Assembly: GCA_034409055.1 (NCBI GenBank)
Contig: DAOUMU010000188.1
Coordinates: forward strand, 1-21,271
DNA: 21,271 bases
Reading direction: 5' to 3'
From: DAOUMU01 sp034409055
GTDB lineage: Bacteria; Chloroflexota; Anaerolineae; 4572-78; J111
Both the position numbers and the translations under genes were made by a program. The notes beneath the pieces were generated by a model. That model saw only the letters and a list, made by a program, of their open reading frames with translations. It was not told the DNA's origin and searched no databases. Below, one piece after another: positions 7,404-13,891 of the stretch (position 1 is its first letter; every line of letters begins with the position of its first letter).

Positions 7404-8800
7404 GGCGTTTCTTCTCCCAAAATCATACGCTCCACGCGGGCTTTGGCTTCGGTGACGATGGTTTCGGCTTCGACTCGAAGATGTTGGGCTGTTAAACGAC
7501 GATTTGATACTTCTTCAACTAAAACTTTTTGCACCTTAATGGGAGGTACAGGAATAAGCAGAGATTTGATAGCAGTATAATCCAGTGCAATTCGAGTGGT
7601 TCCAGTTGTTTTATGTTGAGCTTGAAACTGTACTGCAGGTGAATTAATGATGAGAGCGAGATAATTGACATCAATACTGTTAGGTTTAGGGCGAAGTATT
7701 ACAATATGCTGATTGACATTTCCCTCTTGGATGTTTTCAGGAATTACAGCAGCAGTACCAACCCGTCCTGTAATTGTCATTAGTAAATCTCGTGGCTTTG
7801 TTTGAGACCGTCGCATTTCCTTATGAGTCAATTCTGATATGTATCGTATGTCTGACAAATCAATTCCATTGGGTGTTACGTTTTGGATACGGAAAAAGGG
7901 AATTCCCTCAGTTAAATAATTAGCTCCTCTGGGGGTGGCTCCATTCGCTATTTGTTCGATAAGCCGACCCAATGGCAATATTTTACAATTTTTCGCCTTT
8001 TTAAGTATGTGATACTGTTCCTGAATTTGAGGTAAATGAAAATCAACGCAGAATCTACTTCCCGAAATGTTCTCTATCTTTGTCAAGAAACGTTTCTTTT
8101 TACTAATATTTCTAAAATTAATTTCTAGCCTATTCATAAGAAATTCATCAATCCCCCCCAACAACTCCTCCGCCGCAGCGAGCTTCTCCCGCCGCTGGGC
8201 GTAGGCATCTTGCATCACCACCGCGATGCGGTCTTGAATCGGGCGGGGGGGGAGAGGAATCCTAATGCGTTTCATATCCTCTAGGTGAATGTGGGTAATT
8301 GAAGCCCCTTTTATTTGTTGCTGTATCTGTAATTGCCCCATTTCGCTGTTGATGAATGCAGCCAAATAATGGGGAGATACAACCGGTAGAGGCCGCACTT
8401 TCATCACGCTCACGAATATATTGAACTCGGGTAATGTATCAGGTACTACAGCAGCTACTCCAATCGTGCCATCTTTTGTTACAAGAACATCTCCTGGATT
8501 GGGTTTACATCTGATGAGTTTCAGGTGTTCTTCTCTGGTTATATAAGAAACATTCTCCAAAGTAAGCTCAAACGGTTTGACGTTTCTGGCCATCAAAAAG
8601 AGAATACCGGATTCGTCCGTGTATTCCGGTGTGTAATGTGTTCCATCAATAACTTGCTCAGTGATTTGTCTCACGGATTTAAGGGGATAAGGGCTTTTAT
8701 TTAATCTATCCTCCAATTCACTGAACTTTCGTTGGTGGAAACGATAATCCCATCGTTTGGCATTATTCAGATTGTGAACCCGTTTGATTATCTGTTCCAT
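7400..8800 (-). CDS. hsdS: Type I-like restriction-modification specificity subunit (HsdS)
   Basis: 466-aa DNA-recognition subunit with two target recognition domains. TRD1 spans about 40-180 and contains ARNVKPFE and GDVLVTKDGTIG. A helical spacer (about 181-225, IPLPPRPIQDRIAVVMQ then a charged helix) follows. TRD2 spans about 275-420 with FRIQNVTP and the parallel motif DLLMTITGRVGTA, and a C-terminal helix ends the protein. Two TRDs predict a bipartite target sequence. The gene overlaps the methylase gene by 13 bp and the Xre gene by 4 bp. The TRD coding regions are visibly AT-rich while the first spacer (about 8115-8270) is GC-rich, the mosaic expected when TRDs are exchanged between systems. 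With no HsdR gene nearby it probably works with the nuclease-methylase fusion only. Confidence 0.92.
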   Translation of the reverse strand: MEQIIKRVHNLNNAKRWDYRFHQRKFSELEDRLNKSPYPLKSVRQITEQVIDGTHYTPEYTDESGILFLMARNVKPFELTLENVSYITREEHLKLIRCKPNPGDVLVTKDGTIGVAAVVPDTLPEFNIFVSVMKVRPLPVVSPHYLAAFINSEMGQLQIQQQIKGASITHIHLEDMKRIRIPLPPRPIQDRIAVVMQDAYAQRREKLAAAEELLGGIDEFLMNRLEINFRNISKKKRFLTKIENISGSRFCVDFHLPQIQEQYHILKKAKNCKILPLGRLIEQIANGATPRGANYLTEGIPFFRIQNVTPNGIDLSDIRYISELTHKEMRRSQTKPRDLLMTITGRVGTAAVIPENIQEGNVNQHIVILRPKPNSIDVNYLALIINSPAVQFQAQHKTTGTTRIALDYTAIKSLLIPVPPIKVQKVLVEEVSNRRLTAQHLRVEAETIVTEAKARVERMILGEETP

Positions 8801-10824
8801 ACCTGTAAACCCATTCTTTCGGAAAAGTCAGCGATTACATCTGATATCTCATCTCCATCTGTCGGCCAACCTCTAGCATCATAGCCAATTTTATCAATCC
8901 GGGCCATATACACCTGATAATCTTCGTCGGCTTTGTCCGGTTCACCTCCAGTTTGCCACAGGTCAAGCTGTTGGCCCTCGGCAGATAGGGGTTTTTCTCG
9001 CTTTTGCAAGACCAACACGCTGGCTTTTACGCCCGCGCCAAAGGGGGCAAAGGTTTCCTGTGGCAGCGACAGCACCGCTTTTAAGCGAGCGTGGCGCAAA
9101 ATCCAATCCCGCACAAACTGCATCGAGCTATTGGCCAGCACCCCGTCGGGCAGGACAATGGCCAGCTTGCCGCCGGGGGCTAAAAATTCCAGGCAGCGGT
9201 TGACAAAAACTACCTCCTGCGGCAGACTCTTAACCACCTTACCGTCCCGGCGTGACACCCCATCCCGCCCGGCGTAATCCTTCAAAACTGAGGCGCTGGT
9301 CACTTTAGAGCCAAAAGGCGGATTGGTCAGGATCATGGTCAGCCCGCCGGGATAAAAGCCGGGCTGCCGGGGCAGCCCTTCGTTGATACCGCCGGTAATG
9401 CTGCTCATCCGTTCGATGCTGTCCATCACCTTCAAATCGGCAAATTGCGCCCCGTTCATCAAACAATTCACCCGGGCCACATGCATCACATTGCGCGAAT
9501 ATTCGGCCCCAAAAAGCTGATTGTCTCGGAACCGGATAAAGTCCTCGGTCGGTTCTTCGGGGTCTATCCCCTCACGCTTTCCCCCATTCGCCGCCACCGC
9601 TTTTTCATATTCTCTGGCGCGAACATATTCCAGGGCGTGGGTCAACATTCGGGCCGAGCCACAGGCGGGATCACCAATGTAATCATTGACGGTGGGCTGC
9701 AAGATCCCCACCATCAAATTGATGATCGGCCTCGGGGTGAAATATTGCCCCAGGTCATCCCGGAAGGTTTTGCTGAGAAAATCTTCAAACACCCCACCCT
9801 TGACATCGGCGGAACTTTTGCGCAGGCTCCATTTTTGCAGGCGCTCCGCAATCTGTACGGTCGTGTGAGGCTTGAATTCCAGGTGGTCGTTATCCGTAAA
9901 AGCCAGCCGGACCGACAGGTCACTGCCAAACTTGCGGCTGAGGGTATCGCGCTCCCAGGCTTTGGCCTGCTCAAACGTTTCCCGCACCTGCACCAGCAGC
10001 CGTTCCGGGTCGGTTTTGGCCCCCACGCTAAAGACATAGGCCCGCTGTTGGCCCGTTTGCTTGACCAGTTCAATCGTGGCCTGTTCATCGTACCACTTGG
10101 CAAACAGAAATTTGACCATGGCATCAACCGCTTCTTGCGGCTGCAAGCCTTCGTTATCGCGCAAAATCGAGTGGCAGCCGGAGCGGGTATCGCCTAATAC
10201 TTCTCTAAATTTTTCACGGGTGAGAGGCTGCAATTGGGTGATGACCTCCTCCGGGTCTTTGGGGTTCAGGACAACCGTAAAGGGGCTGTGCCTGGCTGCT
10301 TCGGCCGCACTCTCATATTTGGGCAGGCCGGGAATTTCTTCAAGGGTACGAGGGTATTCCAAATCACGGCGATAAATAATGGTGTGCTTGCCGCTGGTGA
10401 GAATGGCGTACCGGGCCGAAGGAGACTGCGACATATAGGCATTGAGCCGGTCATAGTGCTCTTGCCATCCTTCTGGCTCAGTGCCGCCAAATTTCTTGCC
10501 CGGTTCCATCGCTTCAACCATGATGAAGGCCACGTCCATATTACCGACCGCATCCAGATAGCGGTCATCAAAAATTACCACATCGGCCCGTCCGGCGTAG
10601 CTACGAGAGAATTGCGCCGCTAATTCCAATTCCATAGCTTCCAGCGGCACGTTGTATGCTTGACACAAAATATCAATGGCCCACATTGTTACCGGGTCTT
10701 CTGCCGGACGCACATAAGAGCCATCAGCTTTAAACAATTTCAGCAATGAGGGATGTTTGCGGTACTGTACGGGTACTTGTTTGGGATCTTGGAAGGGATT
10801 AGTAAAAACATCGAATGATGGCAT
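8788..10824 (-). CDS. Nuclease-domain/N6-adenine DNA methylase fusion, BcgI-A-like or Type I HsdM-like
   Basis: 678-aa protein. The N-terminal ~150 residues resemble the HSDR_N nuclease fold (RADVVIF with D81, then VEAMEPG with E104). The C-terminal half is an N6-adenine methylase: GQYFTPRPI (359-367), SAM motif I DPACGSARM (385-393) and catalytic NPPF (501-504). It methylates adenine within a site chosen by HsdS. The nuclease motif reads E-A-M where PD-(D/E)XK enzymes have E-x-K; M106 is ATG, one base from AAG, so cleavage may be lost or altered. A nuclease-methylase polypeptide plus separate S subunit, without HsdR, recalls Type IIB BcgI. The alternative is a Type I methylase with a vestigial or structural N-domain. 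The ATG at 10824 has GAGG five bases upstream and an operator-controlled promoter. Confidence 0.88.
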   Translation of the reverse strand: MPSFDVFTNPFQDPKQVPVQYRKHPSLLKLFKADGSYVRPAEDPVTMWAIDILCQAYNVPLEAMELELAAQFSRSYAGRADVVIFDDRYLDAVGNMDVAFIMVEAMEPGKKFGGTEPEGWQEHYDRLNAYMSQSPSARYAILTSGKHTIIYRRDLEYPRTLEEIPGLPKYESAAEAARHSPFTVVLNPKDPEEVITQLQPLTREKFREVLGDTRSGCHSILRDNEGLQPQEAVDAMVKFLFAKWYDEQATIELVKQTGQQRAYVFSVGAKTDPERLLVQVRETFEQAKAWERDTLSRKFGSDLSVRLAFTDNDHLEFKPHTTVQIAERLQKWSLRKSSADVKGGVFEDFLSKTFRDDLGQYFTPRPIINLMVGILQPTVNDYIGDPACGSARMLTHALEYVRAREYEKAVAANGGKREGIDPEEPTEDFIRFRDNQLFGAEYSRNVMHVARVNCLMNGAQFADLKVMDSIERMSSITGGINEGLPRQPGFYPGGLTMILTNPPFGSKVTSASVLKDYAGRDGVSRRDGKVVKSLPQEVVFVNRCLEFLAPGGKLAIVLPDGVLANSSMQFVRDWILRHARLKAVLSLPQETFAPFGAGVKASVLVLQKREKPLSAEGQQLDLWQTGGEPDKADEDYQVYMARIDKIGYDARGWPTDGDEISDVIADFSERMGLQVWNR

Positions 10825-10846
10825 AGTTACCTCAGCTTGTTGACAG

Positions 10847-10859
10847 TTTACACGGTAAA
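10847..10859. promoter_or_regulatory. Palindromic operator TTTACACGGTAAA at the methylase promoter
   Basis: Inverted repeat TTTAC-ACG-GTAAA, directly downstream of and overlapping by one base the -10 box of the methylase operon. Two variants occur at the promoter of the 128-aa gene, 4 kb away. The Xre protein encoded at the end of this operon is the obvious candidate ligand. Binding here would block transcription initiation. Confidence 0.6.
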
Positions 10860-10888
10860 TTGTACTACATTTGTGCCTTTTTTGCTAA
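10859..10888 (-). promoter_or_regulatory. Promoter of the methylase-hsdS-xre operon
   Basis: Minus strand TTAGCA (10883-10888) and TACAAT (10859-10864), spaced 18 bp. The expected start falls inside the 13-bp palindrome at 10847-10859, leaving a leader of about 25-30 bases with GAGG before the ATG at 10824. Confidence 0.5.
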
Positions 10889-10946
10889 TGTAAGCAGGCT
10901 GGCCTTTTCATTATGTTGATAACGGGCGGATACCAACCAGTGGCGT

Positions 10947-11029
10947 AGGTTGGGTCGAGGCGACGAGATCCAACACCCTCCGGGGCGGCGTAATATCTTG
11001 TTGGGTTTCACATTCATCCAACCCAACCT
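10947..11029. repeat. Dispersed-type inverted repeat with AGGTTGGGT ends
   Basis: AGGTTGGGT at 10947-10955 is mirrored by ACCCAACCT at 11021-11029, and inside it CCAACA (10970-10975) is mirrored by TGTTGG (10999-11004). The nested symmetry would fold into a long cruciform or hairpin. It lies in the gene-free stretch upstream of the R-M operon. Elements with such ends look like a dispersed intergenic repeat family, but only one copy is in this window. Confidence 0.5.
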
Positions 11030-11042
11030 CCGAGCTGTAATT

Positions 11043-11077
11043 CCCCAATCTCCAATCCCCAACCCCCAATCCCCAAA
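11043..11077. repeat. Heptamer tandem repeat, five units of CCCCAAT type
   Basis: Five consecutive seven-base units read CCCCAAT, CTCCAAT, CCCCAAC, CCCCAAT and CCCCAAA. The period matches two other heptamer arrays in this window (19216-19267 and 19411-19437), although the sequences differ. Such short tandem heptamers are known from cyanobacterial and other genomes as intergenic repeats. Confidence 0.7.
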
Positions 11078-11087
11078 CTAACCGGCT

Positions 11088-11115
11088 TTGACCAAAGTAA
11101 GAAGATAGCTAAAAT
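11088..11115 (+). promoter_or_regulatory. Possible promoter immediately before a hairpin terminator
   Basis: TTGACC (11088-11093), 16 bp, TAAAAT (11110-11115): the same boxes and spacing as the promoter before sngA. Transcription would begin near 11122, just inside the hairpin at 11116-11156, so any transcript would be a stub of roughly 35 bases. It may be a chance match in AT-rich DNA. Confidence 0.25.
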
Positions 11116-11156
11116 AAAAAGACCTGTGAAGTGGGCGAGACTGCGCAGGTCTTTTT
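11116..11156 (+). terminator. Hairpin terminator
   Basis: An 11-bp stem is formed by AAAAAGACCTG (11116-11126) and CAGGTCTTTTT (11146-11156) with a 19-base loop, ending in a T run on the plus strand. The A run at the left arm could let it work on the minus strand too. No intact gene on the plus strand reads into it in this window; on the minus strand it follows the sulfotransferase remnant. Confidence 0.6.
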
Positions 11157-11202
11157 GTTGTTGATAAGCCTGGTTGCTCAGGGATGAAAGTTTAGCCTTA
11201 CC

Positions 11203-11379
11203 TTAGCCCGGAAGTCCCGGATAGTCCGATGCGTAGCGAGTAACCCTGAACACCTGGCCTTCGTAATCATACGTCCAGACGGTGGCCTTCTCTGGGGTGA
11301 CCTCGAAGAAGGTGCCGTTGGGGCCATCGCAGATGAGCGTGTTTCCGTTAGAAAGTCGCTACACGCCGGAAATGCCCAC
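11203..11379 (-). pseudogene. 3' remnant of an aryl-sulfate sulfotransferase (ASST/arylsulfotransferase-like) gene
   Basis: Translation of the minus strand gives a 51-residue tail: RLSNGNTLICDGPNG, FFEVTPEKATVWTY, VFRVTRYASDYPGLPG, then TAA at 11203-11205. This is the familiar C-terminal signature of bacterial arylsulfotransferase-type beta-propeller proteins. The codon before RLSNG is TAG (11359-11361), where the family usually has Gln (SGVQRL..NGNT), consistent with a CAG to TAG nonsense mutation; GISGV is still readable just upstream of it. The remaining several hundred residues of the gene are missing, so this is a decayed fragment. Confidence 0.75.
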
Positions 11380-11466
11380 CACGGCGGTCGGACTTGATGA
11401 AACCACCGAGTTGGGGTATCATCGCACCGACATCAGTCTACATCTAATTTAGTATAGAGAGTATTT

Positions 11467-12648
11467 ATGGACGAAATAATCTACCTTGACAATGCGGCTA
11501 CCAGTTTTCCAAAACCTGATATTGTCCACGATACAATTCGAGACTTCTACAGAGAAAAGGGTGTCAATCCTGGCCGTACAGGTTGTGATCTGGCAATCGA
11601 AGCAGGACAGATGATTGATGGAACACGTAAACTGTATTCCGAATTCTTTAATAAGAGCCTGATCGACGCAGACAAAACCAAAGATCCTAATCGTCTGGTT
11701 TTCACTATGAATGCCACCATGAGTCTTAATTTGATTGTCAATGGTACGGTCAATCCTGGTGATCATGTCATTACAACTACACTTGAACACAACTCAGTTA
11801 TAAGGCCGGTTAATCACAAGGTTAAAGAAGGAGCAGAAGCAACATACATTGATCCTGATAGTGAGGGATATGTCAATCCGGAAGATATCCGAAAAGCTAT
11901 TAAAGATAACACAACCCTTGTGATTATTAATCACGGCTCAAATGTGACTGGTGTAGTGCAGGATCTTAAAGCCATCGGTGCTGTTTGCAAAGAGGAAGGA
12001 GTTCCGTTGGCAGTTGACGCTGCCCAGACAGCAGGTGTAGTTCCTATCGATATGGCTGAGTGTCATATAAGTTTCCTGTGTTTTACTGGTCATAAAGGTC
12101 TGTTTGGCCCTTCCGGTACGGGTGGGATCTGTGTCGCAGACGATGCCGAGGTTAAAGCTACCATCTATGGGGGTACTGGTGTACGCAGCGCTTTTCCGTT
12201 TCACCTTGAAGAATACCCATACAGGCTTGAAGCGGGAACGCTGAATATAGCGGGTATTGCAGGACTGAATGCAGGGCTAAAATGGATAGAGAAAAAAGGA
12301 ACAGGCAATATTTATTCCCATGAAATTGGGTTGTTAGACATACTTTTGACAGGTCTCAAAGAGATAAATAGTGTCAAGATCTGGGGAACGGAAAAACTCA
12401 CAAATCGTGTAGCAACTTTATCGATGAGCGTGGCGAACTATGACGCTTCCGATGTTGGAGTGATACTTGATGTTGACCACGGTATCCAAACTCGTACGGG
12501 GCTGCATTGTGCACCGCTGCTTCACAAGCATCATGGCTCGTTTCCCAGGGGAACAGTTCGTTTTTCGATTGGTCCTTTCAATACGAAGGAACAGATTGAG
12601 AGGGCGATTAAAGCTGTTTGGGAAATCGCTAAAGATCGTCCGATATAA
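11467..12648 (+). CDS. Class V aminotransferase, cysteine desulfurase-like (EF2568 family)
   Basis: 393-aa PLP enzyme of aminotransferase class V, likely releasing sulfur from cysteine or a related substrate. It starts with YLDNAATSFPKP, typical of the family. The PLP-binding lysine is in FTGHKG (K210), with cofactor contacts H108 (LEHNS), D184 and Q187 (VDAAQ). A cysteine at 348 in RTGLHCAP is at the place of the catalytic Cys loop. The close likeness is to the stand-alone cysteine desulfurase family TIGR01977, rather than IscS or SufS with their partners; no scaffold or suf genes are near. Codons are clearly more AT-rich than in neighbouring genes, which suggests transfer from a low-GC donor. 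It stands alone; the upstream ribosome binding site is weak (AGAGAG about six bases from ATG). Substrate is not determined by the sequence. Confidence 0.88.
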   Translation: MDEIIYLDNAATSFPKPDIVHDTIRDFYREKGVNPGRTGCDLAIEAGQMIDGTRKLYSEFFNKSLIDADKTKDPNRLVFTMNATMSLNLIVNGTVNPGDHVITTTLEHNSVIRPVNHKVKEGAEATYIDPDSEGYVNPEDIRKAIKDNTTLVIINHGSNVTGVVQDLKAIGAVCKEEGVPLAVDAAQTAGVVPIDMAECHISFLCFTGHKGLFGPSGTGGICVADDAEVKATIYGGTGVRSAFPFHLEEYPYRLEAGTLNIAGIAGLNAGLKWIEKKGTGNIYSHEIGLLDILLTGLKEINSVKIWGTEKLTNRVATLSMSVANYDASDVGVILDVDHGIQTRTGLHCAPLLHKHHGSFPRGTVRFSIGPFNTKEQIERAIKAVWEIAKDRPI

Positions 12649-12751
12649 TTGGTAGTCACAACAGGGAAAAGCATTCTTTCGTGCTAACGGCACGCTTCGT
12701 CCTTGACCTCACCCGTATTCAACCTGCCCAGTTAAAAGATGTGACCGGATA

Positions 12752-12894
12752 AGTTTGACATACGTAAAAGGTAATTTGATCCCGGATGCTTATTTGGCTG
12801 CTCTGGCCATCGAATATCAGGCAGTGAGTGGATTACCACGGATCGGGACTTTAGTCGCTTTCCAGATTTGAAGTGGCGTCATCCCTTTGAATGA
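12752..12894 (+). pseudogene. VapC-type PIN-domain toxin, frameshifted 3' remnant
   Basis: One frame reads YVKGNLIPDAYLAALAIE (from 12761) and then loses similarity; a neighbouring frame resumes with WITTDRDFSRFPDLKWRHPFE and TGA at 12892-12894. Joined, these give the C-terminal third of a PIN-domain ribonuclease, with the conserved D of the DAxLAALA helix and the TDRDF motif. The break is near 12825-12830. The N-terminal part and any VapB antitoxin were not found, so the toxin is dead. The rest of the gap 12649-12934 holds only a 23-codon open stretch from 12681 that I cannot assign. Confidence 0.72.
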
Positions 12895-12934
12895 GTTCCA
12901 GTGCGAGGGAAATATTGCCTCCAGGAGCAAGGTT

Positions 12935-13600
12935 ATGCTCATCTACCCCGACGACCGCGTCCTGGTCGCCATTATGAACAACAAAAAAGATTGGCAGCGG
13001 GTGCTGGATGAAGGCTGGTATCGTATTCCGGTCAAACACGCGCCGGAGGGGACGCCCCACTTTGACTGGATCGGGTTCTACCAAACCAAAGCCTTTGGCA
13101 GCGACAAGTGGGCCATCCACTACTACGCCCACGTCGAGGGGCACGAGCTGCTGCCTCGTAAAGCGCTGATCCCCTCGGAACCGGATCACAGGCGGGCCAA
13201 ACACTGGTATTACAAACTGGAACTTGGCCCGCTGCAACATAAATTGCCGCCGGTCATCTCTCACCACTGGCGGCGGATCACTTTTATTGTCACCACTGGC
13301 GACCGGTTTGAAGCGGCCGAAGAAATCAACGATCTGTTTGAGCATGAATCACCGGCCGGGCGGCTGTATGTCACCTTGAGAGAGGAGGGATTTCACCCCG
13401 AGCGAGATTGGCCCCTCAGGGAACAGGGAGAAACCTATCGGGTCGACCTGGCCATGCCCCTGGGGGACGATAAATGGCTGCCCATCATATTCACCCCCAC
13501 CCAAATGCCCATCCCGGCAAAGGCCCTCTGCTTGCCCGCTGATAGCGAAATGACTGCCTGCCTGGCAGTTATTCAACAACAATTAAAAAAAGAGAGATAG
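12935..13600 (+). CDS. Conserved protein of unknown function (YRIP/RRITFI-type)
   Basis: A 221-aa soluble protein without recognised enzymatic motifs. It contains patterns I have seen repeatedly in proteins of Chloroflexota and similar bacteria but cannot name: VLVAIMNNKKDW, EGWYRIPVKHAPEG, FYQTKAFG, a basic SEPDHRRAKHWYYKLELGPL block, HHWRRITFIVTT and EEINDLFE. The Trp- and Arg-rich blocks at even spacing would suit a nucleic-acid-binding fold, but that is speculation. The ATG at 12935 is chosen over the upstream in-frame ATG at 12887 because AGGAG (12922-12926) sits eight bases before it, and the first 16 residues of the longer version overlap the VapC remnant. No operon partner: the next gene is about 290 bp downstream. 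Confidence 0.75.
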   Translation: MLIYPDDRVLVAIMNNKKDWQRVLDEGWYRIPVKHAPEGTPHFDWIGFYQTKAFGSDKWAIHYYAHVEGHELLPRKALIPSEPDHRRAKHWYYKLELGPLQHKLPPVISHHWRRITFIVTTGDRFEAAEEINDLFEHESPAGRLYVTLREEGFHPERDWPLREQGETYRVDLAMPLGDDKWLPIIFTPTQMPIPAKALCLPADSEMTACLAVIQQQLKKER

Positions 13601-13686
13601 ATTTCTCACTCTTTGGGAGCAAATAGATTATGGGGTCGAGGTTTCAGCCGGACAAAGCCTCGATTCCAAAGGCTTAAGTTCTATAT

Positions 13687-13716
13687 TTGACAAACGCACC
13701 ATCTTTGTAGTATGTT
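13687..13716 (+). promoter_or_regulatory. Possible promoter upstream of the Gcl-like gene
   Basis: TTGACA (13687-13692), 18 bp, TATGTT (13711-13716). The -35 box is perfect and the -10 box is fair. It lies in the 291-bp gene-free stretch 13601-13891 and would give a leader of about 170 bases. A bulged TCGAGG...CCTCGA hairpin near 13636-13662 precedes it; otherwise I see nothing in this stretch. Confidence 0.35.
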
Positions 13717-13891
13717 GGAACTTGCCTGCATCGATCAGTTTCGCCAGATACGAATGGTCGAGGTCCTGATCACAACACCCGCTTCAATCGAACCAGATCA
13801 CTTGTGTTATCGTTGCTACCGGCTTCTGGCGAGGCCAGGATTAATGAGAAAGCATAATCATTTTGACTAAAGGAGATTGGAGGAATTTATT

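Noticed and set aside
9445..10197. A 250-codon open frame on the plus strand opposite the methylase gene
   Set aside because: It lies wholly antisense to the clearly conserved methylase coding frame, and its translation shows no recognisable motif; it is a composition shadow.
7400..10824. Complete Type I restriction-modification system
   Set aside because: There is no HsdR translocase/nuclease gene anywhere in the window; only the methylase fusion and S subunit are present.
10865..11062. A 65-codon open frame on the minus strand upstream of the R-M operon
   Set aside because: Its coding sequence is largely made of the inverted repeat and the heptamer array, and no family is recognisable.
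12681..12752. A 23-codon open stretch before the VapC remnant
   Set aside because: Too short and without a recognisable antitoxin or other motif; it could not be tied to VapB.
13877..13891. Earlier TTG start for the Gcl-like gene
   Set aside because: AAGGAG would be only about two bases away, and the extra residues are encoded by the GGAGG that serves the ATG at 13892.
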